DNA of 20,551 nucleotides from Desulfurococcales archaeon. GTDB lineage: Archaea > Thermoproteota > Thermoprotei_A > Sulfolobales > NBVN01. Made by a program: the position numbers and the translations under genes. The stretch covers positions 1-20,551 of the forward strand of contig JALWQN010000059.1 in assembly GCA_027083115.1 (NCBI GenBank), given 5' to 3'. The notes beneath the pieces are model-generated. The model was given only the letters and a program-made list of their open reading frames with translations, did no database searches and was not told where the DNA came from. This document shows, piece after piece, positions 1 to 6,722 of the stretch. Within the stretch, counting starts at the first letter, position 1. Every line of letters begins with the position of its first letter.

Positions 1-985
1 CTTTAAACATGCCCCTAATCTCTTTAACTGAAGTGATTCTCTCAAAAACATAACTAGGGTTTCTCCCATCACTTACACAATCTTTCCTTACAATCACTTC
101 CTTAGTTGCAGAGTTCTTTATTTCGCTAATGAACCCAACATCACTTAGGAACCTAACCATATCTTCACACATATCTATCTTTAAGGCGTACTTAGTACTG
201 AAGTTATTGTTTGAGCATAGCTCTCTAGAGGATCCTACCTTTGATAGAATACCGTACCTTAAAAGAAGAGCCTGAATCCCTTTCAGGAAGCTCAGGTTAC
301 TCCCAACTAAGCAAATGCTGGAGGATTCAACATAACCGGCTTTTTCGAATACACCACGAAGGAAGGAGGCAGATAGATTTCTTGGGGACGACAATATATT
401 GGTCGGTACTCTCTTGCTTAATTCATAAGTAAGTACAAGATTCAGGAGTGGTTTCTTGCTTTCTGTAAAGGTTGTTAAATTATTATTTTTTCTCCCTCCA
501 TAATTACGTGTCTCATGTGCTTCAATACTAGTTAATGGTTTACTGTGCGTAGCTCCTTTATTTGCCCAGACAGAAGTTATTTCCTCAGGTGGGGAAGGCT
601 CTTCACTAACTTCCTTACTAGCTAAGTACTTGCCTAACTCCTCAAATATTTTCTGGGTTTGTTGGCTAATCTCCATGGATATATGTTGGGATTCCGGGAG
701 TCCCTTACTGACGTAGAGTAGGTCATTCTCTCCAAGATCTTCAGCCTTAACCCAACCTGAGCTAGTCATTAATGGATGGTTATTAGTGACTTTTATCTCA
801 AGACCTGAGCTCGTCACCACCTGAATTACTTTATTAACCTCATAGATGTGTAACTGTGTGGCCCTGCCGTAAGGGTACACAGGCAGATTGAGTAAGTAAA
901 CTCCTGGATCAAGATGCTTTCCTAAGTCATCAACGTAAAGGAGTCTGCCGTTCGCAGTGCTAATTATGGTATCGCCGGTTACGCA
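1..985 (-). other. Intein inside the Walker A loop, with a degenerate LAGLIDADG domain (partial)
   Basis: The intein starts at Cys1 (codon 983-985) with a typical block A, CVTGDTIISTANGRLLYVDDL. Block B has the TxxH motif as TNNHPL (intein residues 67-72) followed by GWVKAEDL, as in Hint splicing domains. A homing-endonuclease remnant follows: KRVP (block D-like), then LRGVFEKAGYV at about 329-361, then LLLRYGILSK. No first LAGLIDADG motif is found between block B and KRVP, and the residue matching the catalytic Asp of the second motif is Ala. The last visible residues, SVKEIRGMFK, match the stretch that usually comes just before block F, so the C-terminal His-Asn and the +1 extein residue should lie within a few tens of codons outside the window. 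At least 328 intein residues are visible. Splicing looks possible; cleavage activity looks lost. Confidence 0.85.
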
Positions 986-1165
986 GCCCGGCTCTCCAAT
1001 CAATACTGTGTGCTCTCGTGAGAGCAAAGTTAGAGTAATCACTTTAGCCTCTTCTTCACGACCAACAAAGGGCGCGCTTAGCGCCTTAAGGAACTCTCGA
1101 ATATCCCCCACTAATCTACTCCCAGCTAGCACATGTTTTAGGAAATTTAAATAGAATGCATTCAT
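1..1165 (-). CDS. MoxR/RavA-like AAA+ ATPase, N-terminal part, interrupted by an intein (partial, runs off left edge)
   Basis: Reading the minus strand from ATG at 1165 gives 388 codons with no stop down to base 2, so the gene continues outside the window. Residues 1-60 look like the start of a MoxR/RavA-type AAA+ ATPase: FVGREEEAKVITLTLL, then HTVLIGEPG, the first half of a Walker A loop. In this family the loop normally reads GEPGTAKS or similar. Here GEPG is followed at once by an intein beginning with Cys61, so the rest of the P-loop and the ATPase must lie beyond the left edge. MoxR-type ATPases usually act as chaperones for von Willebrand A-domain partners; no partner gene is visible. 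The start is uncertain: GTG codons a little downstream are possible, and a TTAAAT-type element about 20 bases upstream would suit a nearly leaderless mRNA. The gene is divergent from the tRNA at 1247. The ATPase subfamily is judged from only 60 residues. Confidence 0.85.
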   Translation of the reverse strand, partial: MNAFYLNFLKHVLAGSRLVGDIREFLKALSAPFVGREEEAKVITLTLLSREHTVLIGEPGCVTGDTIISTANGRLLYVDDLGKHLDPGVYLLNLPVYPYGRATQLHIYEVNKVIQVVTSSGLEIKVTNNHPLMTSSGWVKAEDLGENDLLYVSKGLPESQHISMEISQQTQKIFEELGKYLASKEVSEEPSPPEEITSVWANKGATHSKPLTSIEAHETRNYGGRKNNNLTTFTESKKPLLNLVLTYELSKRVPTNILSSPRNLSASFLRGVFEKAGYVESSSICLVGSNLSFLKGIQALLLRYGILSKVGSSRELCSNNNFSTKYALKIDMCEDMVRFLSDVGFISEIKNSATKEVIVRKDCVSDGRNPSYVFERITSVKEIRGMFK

Positions 1166-1246
1166 GCATTAAGAAAAGTAAGATTTAAGTAACGGGTTAA
1201 ATAGAAAGAATTGACCAATGCCCTCAATTAGGTATTGAATGATTTG

Positions 1247-1346
1247 GGGGCCGTAGTTTAGCTTGGGAGAATGCGGGGTTCGGGTCCTCTGAGCGGTCTG
1301 GCGGAAATCCCCGTGGTCCGGGGTTCAAATCCCCGCGGCCCCACCA
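1247..1346 (+). tRNA. tRNA-Pro(CGG) with a 23-nt intron and encoded CCA
   Basis: The acceptor arms GGGGCCG (1247-1253) and CGGCCCC (1336-1342) pair fully, followed by discriminator A and an encoded CCA (1344-1346). The D arm is 1256-1272. The anticodon stem CGGGG (1274-1278) pairs with CCCCG (1309-1313), and the T arm CGGGG/CCCCG encloses loop TTCAAAT (1324-1330). The loop after the anticodon stem reads TT-CGG-G, so the anticodon is CGG, decoding the proline codon CCG. The two halves of the anticodon loop fit only if bases 1285-1307 are removed as an intron at the canonical position 37/38. A possible TATA-like element lies near 1193-1203. Confidence 0.93.
1285..1307 (+). other. tRNA intron with bulge-helix-bulge splice sites
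   Basis: The intron sits after G37 (1284) and before T38 (1308). The bases around it fold into the archaeal splicing motif. Central helix 1279-1282 (TTCG) pairs with 1302-1305 (CGGA) through four pairs including one G-U. One 3-nt bulge, 1283-1285, holds the 5' cut after 1284. The second, 1306-1308, holds the 3' cut after 1307. The anticodon stem closes one side; on the intron side only the CC/GG pairs 1286-1287 with 1300-1301 are clear, so this outer helix is weak. Confidence 0.85.
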
Positions 1347-1359
1347 GGAATTAATGCAG

Positions 1360-1668
1360 TTAAATTAGGCTCTTACAGAAGGCTTTCCCCTTGTCTGTCA
1401 GTACATAAATTGCTCTTCTCTCAGGTAAGTTAGGCAGGTTCGGACCTCCTTTACTGCTATAAGGACATACTTTAGATAAGGGGCACTTACCACAACCTCC
1501 ATTAATTCTTAATTCCTTCAGTAGCCCTTCAGCAAGGAGGAAAGATATTACCTTACCAACAACTTCCTGACTTACCTTAAGTTCCTGTGCTAATACATAT
1601 AGGGAACCGCCTTTGAACCTACACAAGGCCTTAACGACTCTACCGAGGGTTTCTTTATCTTCAGTCAT
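1360..1668 (-). CDS. Small winged-helix protein with a cysteine cluster
   Basis: This 102-aa protein has a winged-helix fold pattern at residues 8-55: a recognition-helix-like SQEVVGKVISFLLAEGLL and a basic wing. It ends with a strand and turn, AIYVLTDKGKAF, typical of MarR/FeoC-like regulators. Between them is CGKCPLSKVC (Cys59, 62, 68), a CX2CX5C cluster that could bind iron-sulfur or zinc; a fourth Cys, 98, is near the end. It starts six bases after the SIS gene stop, with GGTTGATT as a likely ribosome binding site, so the two are probably co-transcribed. It resembles FeoC-type small metal-binding regulators, but no feoA/feoB is nearby. The regulatory role and the metal are inferences. Confidence 0.75.
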   Translation of the reverse strand: MTEDKETLGRVVKALCRFKGGSLYVLAQELKVSQEVVGKVISFLLAEGLLKELRINGGCGKCPLSKVCPYSSKGGPNLPNLPERRAIYVLTDKGKAFCKSLI

Positions 1669-1674
1669 TCTTAA

Positions 1675-2589
1675 TCAACCATAAATTACTGGGGTAGTTC
1701 GTTCTAGAAGGAACTTACGAGTCATGAAGCAAGGCTTACTTATGTTTCTAGTGCCTGCTTCACGAGCTAATTCTTGAAGAACAGTATATATGTATGAAAG
1801 GAATGAGCTGAAAGGGTCTTTCGAGCTTGTCCCTAAATGAGCTACATCATTATTTAATTCTTTAAGAATCTTATAGGTCTCCGACACCTTTACGTCATTA
1901 CCTAAGAAAAGAATTGTTGATGACGGCTGCAGTGAATAAATAGGTGCATGAAGGAATTGTTCAATTTTTAAGACCCTAGACGGTCTACAGAAGATTTCGG
2001 AAAGCTTTAAGGAAATGAACTCACCAGCTAAATATCCAGGAGGGTCACCAATAAGAACTAAGTCATTACCTTCTAAGACCTTCCTTACTGAACCGAGGAT
2101 TTTAGCCTTAATTAAGGTTCCTGAAACATTAGCACCAGAAAGGGCTGCTACAGCACTCACCGAAGAAACGAAATTGCCTACACCAATAGGTAACTCTCCC
2201 CCTCCGTAATAGAGCTTAATTACCTCATCAACGGACTTAGCTAGCGGAGAAGTTAATTCACTTGTTAGCGCTATGGAAAGCCATCCACGCTCTTTAAGAG
2301 ACTTAACTGCCCTAATAACTTCCTTAGTTCTTCCCTTAACTGATATACCTACTATGTACCCTCCTTTTAAGGCAGGTAAGTTAAGTCTTAACTCATACGG
2401 GTCTTTAGCAACTAATCTGTAGTTAGTTAGTAACTCGAGCATTTTGGCAGCAATGAAGGAGTCACCTGAACCCGTCACAAAACCGTAGACCTTTCTCCCT
2501 CTTAGGTAGGGGGGTGTTGATCTCAGTTGCTCTGTAATTATTGAACTAAATAAACTGATCTCGTGGGTTAAGTATTCCTGAACGTTCAA
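1675..2589 (-). CDS. Double SIS-domain sugar-phosphate isomerase/deaminase-like protein
   Basis: The protein is 304 aa with two SIS (sugar isomerase) domains, as in the isomerase half of GlmS and in AgaS or archaeal GlcN-6-P deaminases. The first domain shows GFVTGSGDSFIAAK (residues 36-49), GISVKGRTKEVI and SIALTSELTSPLAKSVDEVI. The second begins near LVLIGDPPGYLAGEF and contains EQFLHAPIYSL, which recalls the conserved E-x-x-H-G/A-P of GlmS-like enzymes. It therefore probably acts on a phosphorylated (amino) sugar, such as fructose-6-P/glucosamine-6-P conversion, in the cytoplasm; the substrate cannot be read from the sequence. The start is TTG at 2589 with GAGGCGG upstream. It is first in an operon with the winged-helix gene, which might regulate it. 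Confidence 0.75.
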   Translation of the reverse strand: MNVQEYLTHEISLFSSIITEQLRSTPPYLRGRKVYGFVTGSGDSFIAAKMLELLTNYRLVAKDPYELRLNLPALKGGYIVGISVKGRTKEVIRAVKSLKERGWLSIALTSELTSPLAKSVDEVIKLYYGGGELPIGVGNFVSSVSAVAALSGANVSGTLIKAKILGSVRKVLEGNDLVLIGDPPGYLAGEFISLKLSEIFCRPSRVLKIEQFLHAPIYSLQPSSTILFLGNDVKVSETYKILKELNNDVAHLGTSSKDPFSSFLSYIYTVLQELAREAGTRNISKPCFMTRKFLLERTTPVIYG

Positions 2590-2615
2590 TTGTTCCGCCT
2601 CAACTAATCCTTAGA

Positions 2616-2638
2616 TAATGGATTAAAATAAACCATTA
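2616..2638. promoter_or_regulatory. Inverted repeat over the promoter of the SIS operon
   Basis: TAATGG (2616-2621) and CCATTA (2633-2638) form a 6-bp inverted repeat separated by an A+T-rich 11-nt spacer that could serve as the TATA box, about 35 bp upstream of the TTG start at 2589. It is a candidate operator, perhaps for the winged-helix protein of the same operon. This rests on position and symmetry only, and short A+T-rich repeats arise by chance. Confidence 0.3.
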
Positions 2639-2664
2639 ACTACGTTTATTTAGGATCCGAAAAC

Positions 2665-3942
2665 CTATAACTCGATAAGTAACTCATCTCCATTAGTAGG
2701 AAAATATATGCTGTCATTACCAACTAGCTCCTTAAGTCTTTCCTTAAGCTTAAAGCCCACAGGCTCGTCAGAATGAACTATAATTATTTTCTTTAGCCCT
2801 ACAATAGATGACGCTAATTTCTTGAGTCCATCAGCCCCCGCATGGCTCGAGAAATCGAACCACTGTAGCCTAGCCTTAAGCATTGCCCCATTGCTGTTCA
2901 ATTTGCCTATTTCGAGTAACGCTCTTCCGGGGGTATTTGGGGCTTGGTAAGAGACTAGAAAGACTGCATTCTTTGGATTATCTCCTAATTTTTTGATGTA
3001 GTACTGAGCTGGTCCTCCCTTCAGCATACCTGCTGAAGAAACTATTACCTTCCCTTTACCTTTAACTATTTTTCTTCTTTCTCCTGAATTTCTTACTGCC
3101 CTGAAGTTATTGACTGCTCTAGCAAGCAGTTCGTACCTGTTAATATATTCAGGGTGACTCATCATTATTTCAGATATTGTTCTAACCATGCCATCAAAGT
3201 ATAAGTCTGCTTCGGGAAGTTTCTCAGCCATTAGGGCCATGATCTCCTGGGATCTCCCTAAGCCGAAAGCAGGGATAAGAACATTACCTTCCTTCTCGAC
3301 AACTTCCTTCACTGACTCAATGAATTCTTTCTCTATTTCTGGTCTAGGTGGATGTATTGAGTTCCCGTAAGTTCCTTCCGTAATCAATATGTCTGCTTTA
3401 ACCCCATTAAGAGAAGCGCCCTCAACTAATCTGGTGCTGACAGTATTTACGTCACCCGTATAAAGAACTCTTACTCCGTCAATATCTGCATAAATCATTC
3501 CGCTACCAGGTATATGTCCAGCATTTAGGAACATAACACCCGTGTTCTCGTGAAAGTACTCCCTCCCGTAATTTACTTCCTGAATATTGTCAAGCATCTT
3601 ATCCACATCCACTTGCTCGAACGGAAGATAATACCCTGATAACTTCAGGAAGTCGTGAAGCATCACCTGGCCTAACTCCCTTGTTACTGAAGTCATAAGT
3701 ACGGGTACCTCAGAAGTCGTCTGAAGGAAAGGTGCAGCACCTATGTGATCTAGGTGTGCATGAGTTATTGCCAGAGCAGAGACTTCAGAGGGCTTTATAT
3801 GGAGAGGTAATTGTGGTTCATCCCTCTCGTTAAAGTTTACTCCATAATCCATCAGCAGGTATTTGCCTTCCTTACCTATTGCTATAGCAGCCCTACCAAC
3901 TTCCCTACCACCCCCTAATATCTTAATTGATATTTTACTCAT
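2665..3942 (-). CDS. Archaeal beta-CASP metallo-beta-lactamase ribonuclease (aCPSF2-like)
   Basis: At 425 aa, with no N-terminal KH domains, this matches the shorter archaeal CPSF-like (aCPSF2) RNases rather than the KH-containing aCPSF1. All zinc-site motifs are present: HAHLDH (61-66), GH143 in NAGHIPGSG, and D164 in YTGD. The beta-CASP motifs are E189 in ITEGTYG (motif A), H367 in FSSHAGADGL (motif B) and H390 in IVHSDEP (motif C). Such enzymes process or degrade RNA 5'-3' or endonucleolytically. The ATG start has AGAGGTC upstream. It is divergent from the NAC gene across 67 bp, linking RNA decay and co-translational folding functions in position, though common regulation is only a guess. 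Confidence 0.92.
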   Translation of the reverse strand: MSKISIKILGGGREVGRAAIAIGKEGKYLLMDYGVNFNERDEPQLPLHIKPSEVSALAITHAHLDHIGAAPFLQTTSEVPVLMTSVTRELGQVMLHDFLKLSGYYLPFEQVDVDKMLDNIQEVNYGREYFHENTGVMFLNAGHIPGSGMIYADIDGVRVLYTGDVNTVSTRLVEGASLNGVKADILITEGTYGNSIHPPRPEIEKEFIESVKEVVEKEGNVLIPAFGLGRSQEIMALMAEKLPEADLYFDGMVRTISEIMMSHPEYINRYELLARAVNNFRAVRNSGERRKIVKGKGKVIVSSAGMLKGGPAQYYIKKLGDNPKNAVFLVSYQAPNTPGRALLEIGKLNSNGAMLKARLQWFDFSSHAGADGLKKLASSIVGLKKIIIVHSDEPVGFKLKERLKELVGNDSIYFPTNGDELLIEL

Positions 3943-4009
3943 TCTTTACTCGACCTCTGGAAAAACCTATATTATTCAGAGTAAATAAGTTGATTGAGGT
4001 TAGCTTAGG

Positions 4010-4372
4010 ATGTTCTCAATGAATCCAAGAGAACTTAAGAGAATGATGAAGAGAATGGGTATTGATGTCGAAGAGATGCAGGGAGTTAAATCGGTTACCT
4101 TAACATTAAGTGATAAGGAAGTGATTCTTAAGGACCCTCAAGTAACAGTAATGAGTGTTCAGGGAAAGAAGATCTATCAAATAATTTCGGCTTCTGAAGA
4201 AGTTGTGGAAGCCTCTAGTGAAGAAGAGGTTACTGAGGTGTCTTTTTCGGAGGATGACATAAAGTTCGTGATGTCTCAGGCTGGTGTAGGGAGAGAGAAA
4301 GCTGTTGAGGCACTGAGGAAAGCGAATGGGGATATAGCTCAGGCAATACTTCTTTTAACAGGCGAGAAATGA
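4010..4372 (+). CDS. nac: Nascent polypeptide-associated complex protein (archaeal NAC)
   Basis: This 120-aa protein has the archaeal NAC layout. There is a short basic N-terminus with MNPRELKRMMKRMGI, which in this family contacts the ribosome. A beta-rich NAC domain follows (about 20-62, with VTLTLSDKEVILKDPQVTV and KKIYQI), then an acidic linker and a C-terminal UBA domain (about 80-118, with GVGREKAVEALRKANGDIAQAI). Archaeal NAC forms homodimers that shield emerging polypeptides at the ribosomal exit. ATG at 4010 has GAGGT upstream at suitable distance; a second ATG lies three codons in. It stands alone, divergent from the RNase and convergent with the HTH regulator. Confidence 0.95.
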   Translation: MFSMNPRELKRMMKRMGIDVEEMQGVKSVTLTLSDKEVILKDPQVTVMSVQGKKIYQIISASEEVVEASSEEEVTEVSFSEDDIKFVMSQAGVGREKAVEALRKANGDIAQAILLLTGEK

Positions 4373-4399
4373 TCTGGAAGTTCACCACTTTATAAGCAC

Positions 4400-4416
4400 T
4401 TTTTTGTGTTTATATT
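4400..4416 (+). terminator. T-rich stretch after NAC, possible terminator
   Basis: Downstream of the NAC stop the plus strand reads TTTTTTGTGTTTATATTT. Archaeal RNA polymerase commonly terminates at such U-rich runs without a hairpin. The stretch lies between convergent genes, which suits this role. Confidence 0.4.
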
Positions 4417-4425
4417 TAATCGATA

Positions 4426-5163
4426 TTAAATATGTTGTACTGACTTATTTCTTAAGGAATCAATTAGCTTATCCACGTTTTCGGCGAAGGAAACAATCAA
4501 TGGGAGCCCTTCCTTATCTGCTAACTTTATTGCTAGGGGATCAACTCTTTTGGGTCCATGAAGGACTATAACAGCTGGCTTTACTGGAGCGACCCTAACG
4601 GCTATTAGGGGTGACCTCCCCGTAGAGACTTTAGTGAAGATTAAGGCCCGTCTGCTAGTCATACCCATAATTTGCCAGAATTCGTTCCCGCTCATTGTTT
4701 CGATAGCGCCTATGCTGTCAAGGACCGTATAGCCATATATTTCTACATCATCAGCTACTGAGTTAATTAATGCTCCCTTAATGCATTCCAGTAGTTCGTG
4801 AAGTCGCATGGGCGAGCTTAATTCCCTAACATCGATTATGGCCCCTACATTAATGTTGAGGGACTTAGACAATTGTTTAACAACCTCCCAGTCCCTTCTT
4901 GAATCAATCAGTAAGAGAGCTTCTACAAAACGCTTAAGGAACCTAACGCCAGGAGCTCTCCTGCTTTTTTCGTAATCACTGACCACTGAAGCGCTTATTC
5001 CCATCATCCTAGCAAGTTCTTGCTGTGTAACACCGAAGATCTCCCTCCACCTTCTTAGGGCTGAACCATAATCAGTACTGATGACGATGTCTCCAGCAAT
5101 TCTTTTTGCAATCAACTCCATAACATAGTTACTAATCACTTGTATCCCCATACACGAAACCAT
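4426..5163 (-). CDS. XRE-type helix-turn-helix transcriptional regulator, archaeal family
   Basis: The 245-aa protein has a Cro/CI-like HTH at about residues 33-70: YGSALRRWREIFGVTQQELA, then MGISASVVSDYEKSRR. It is followed by a longer C-terminal region with no motif I recognise, except a region near 155-180 (MSGNEFWQIMGMTSRRALIF) and a Rossmann-like ending. This architecture fits the archaeal family of predicted HTH regulators of about 230-320 aa, whose ligand is unknown. The start is ATG at 5163; ATG at 5151 is also possible, and no clear ribosome binding site is seen, so the message may be leaderless. It stands alone, next to the deaminase block at 5254, so it could regulate it, but nothing in the sequence proves this. 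Confidence 0.82.
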   Translation of the reverse strand: MVSCMGIQVISNYVMELIAKRIAGDIVISTDYGSALRRWREIFGVTQQELARMMGISASVVSDYEKSRRAPGVRFLKRFVEALLLIDSRRDWEVVKQLSKSLNINVGAIIDVRELSSPMRLHELLECIKGALINSVADDVEIYGYTVLDSIGAIETMSGNEFWQIMGMTSRRALIFTKVSTGRSPLIAVRVAPVKPAVIVLHGPKRVDPLAIKLADKEGLPLIVSFAENVDKLIDSLRNKSVQHI

Positions 5164-5253
5164 ATACTATGGAGTTAAATAGGGTTTAGTTTATGGGTTA
5201 AGCTTTTACTTTAGTGAGAACACAATTTATTAAAATACGGAAAGCTCGTCATA

Positions 5254-6666
5254 TTAAATTAGGGGCCACTTAATTTCTGGTTGCGTACATATTCCTGTAC
5301 GTTCGAAGAGCTCCCTAGCATGTTTCTCGACTTCCTTAAGAACTTCGCTCTCATTCAGCGTCAGCACCCTACGTTCCTTCATAATCAGCTTGCCGTCAAT
5401 TATTACATCGCTTACGTCATCTCCATGTGCAGCATAAACGATATGCGAAATTGGATCATTCATAGGCATTAATTTAGGCTCCCAGTAATTTATCGTGATT
5501 ATGTCGGCCTTTTTTCCCGGCTCAATGGAGCCTATCACGCTATCTAGACCTAATGCCTTGGCTCCTCTTATGGTGGCCATCTCAATTACTTCCTCAGCCC
5601 GTAACGCTTCAGGATCGAGTCTGGAAGCTCCTTGAAGGAGTGCAGCAATCTTCATTTCCTCTATTAAGTCGTAATTGTCGTTGCTTGGACCTCCATCACA
5701 TCCTAATGCTACGTTCACTCCTGCCTTCAGCATGTCTGGAACTCTAGCGATTCCTGAACCTAGTTTACTGTTGCATGATGGGTTATGGCTAATGTTTGTA
5801 GAGGTTTTAGCCAATAGCTTAATTTCTCCATCAGTTATCCAGATGGTGTGGACCAAAACAACATTCGGTCCTGTGAGACCTACATAATGCGCGAATTCAA
5901 TAGGTTTCATACCGAATTCCTCAGTTAAGTAAGTAATATCATCCTTAACCTCAGCTAAATGCATAGTTATTCCCGTATGTAATTCTTTAGCTTTAGCTGA
6001 TATTTCCCTAAACAGCTCTAATGATACTGCTCCAGGAGTTCTTGGTCCAAACCAAATGAATATCCTGCCATCCCACCCATTATATTTGTTGTAAAGCCTT
6101 ATTGTGTCACCCATGCTTTTATCTCCAGACTCAACCAGTCCTTCATGAAGGGCATTTTCTTCAGTTGCGTAGCCTGTCATATCCATTACATGCCTAGCTA
6201 TCGCTGCTCTCAAACCTGATTTATGAGCTCTCTCCACTATCCTGTCTGGACCGTATCTGCCGACCATACCCGTCTCCAAGAAGGTCGTTGTTCCTGTTTT
6301 TATCATTTCGAGCATAGTTAGTGTGGATGCTGCAAGGGCATCATCCTCGGTCATGTTTCCTTGAAGCGGCCATACTCTATCCTTAAGCCAAGGTATTAAT
6401 CTCCTATAGTTAGCGCAGGCCTTAAGCATTCCTTGCACTAAATGAACATGAGTGTCAACTAATCCAGGCATAACAATATGTTTTGAAGCATCTATTTCGT
6501 AATCTGCTTTTCCTTTGTAATCCTTATCTAACTTAAAGCATTTCCCAACCTCCTTAATGATTCCGTTCTCAATCGCTACACAACCGTCCTTAATTATCTC
6601 TCTTTTTTTATTCATGGTTATTATAAACTTACCCCTCACATATATGTCGCTCAAAGTAGCACCCAA
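5254..6666 (-). CDS. TRZ/ATZ-family amidohydrolase, purine/deoxyadenosine deaminase-like
   Basis: The 470-aa TIM-barrel amidohydrolase of the MTA/SAH deaminase-atrazine hydrolase group carries the full mononuclear metal site: H73 and H75 in DTHVHL, H236 and catalytic E239 in MHLAE, H273 in LVHTIW, and D324 in GCDGG. SHNPSCNSKLGSGIARVPDM followed by AGVNVALG is the family signature. It should deaminate an aminated ring, for example an adenosine derivative, guanine or a pterin; the substrate cannot be chosen from the sequence. The start is doubtful: TTG at 6666 gives the longest form, while TTG at 6654 has GGGTG just upstream. It is divergent from adenine deaminase with a shared TATA element, which suggests joint control of base deamination. 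Confidence 0.85.
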   Translation of the reverse strand: MGATLSDIYVRGKFIITMNKKREIIKDGCVAIENGIIKEVGKCFKLDKDYKGKADYEIDASKHIVMPGLVDTHVHLVQGMLKACANYRRLIPWLKDRVWPLQGNMTEDDALAASTLTMLEMIKTGTTTFLETGMVGRYGPDRIVERAHKSGLRAAIARHVMDMTGYATEENALHEGLVESGDKSMGDTIRLYNKYNGWDGRIFIWFGPRTPGAVSLELFREISAKAKELHTGITMHLAEVKDDITYLTEEFGMKPIEFAHYVGLTGPNVVLVHTIWITDGEIKLLAKTSTNISHNPSCNSKLGSGIARVPDMLKAGVNVALGCDGGPSNDNYDLIEEMKIAALLQGASRLDPEALRAEEVIEMATIRGAKALGLDSVIGSIEPGKKADIITINYWEPKLMPMNDPISHIVYAAHGDDVSDVIIDGKLIMKERRVLTLNESEVLKEVEKHARELFERTGICTQPEIKWPLI

Positions 6667-6681
6667 TTACTATAGATCTTG

Positions 6682-6690
6682 TATATAAAT
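6682..6690. promoter_or_regulatory. TATA box shared by divergent deaminase genes
   Basis: TATATAAAT is the only strong TATA-like element in the 56-bp gap between the divergent genes. It is near-symmetric, and sits about 33-41 bp before the GTG of adenine deaminase and 16-36 bp before the possible starts of the minus-strand deaminase. With the archaeal spacing of about 26 bp, transcription would start near 6711 (plus) and 6660 (minus). One element may thus serve both directions. Confidence 0.5.
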
Positions 6691-6722
6691 CCTTATTACT
6701 ACATAGTTGACTTAACTCACAA

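Noticed and set aside
241..432. Plus-strand open frame of 63 codons
   Set aside because: It lies opposite the intact intein frame on the minus strand, shows no family resemblance and has no ribosome binding site.
957..1154. Plus-strand open frame of 65 codons
   Set aside because: It is antisense to the ATPase start and intein block A, which are clear protein motifs on the other strand.
1..1165. Reading this region as a long non-coding stretch or a pseudogene
   Set aside because: The minus strand is open for 388 codons with recognisable AAA+ and intein motifs; it looks empty only because the frame is cut by the window edge.
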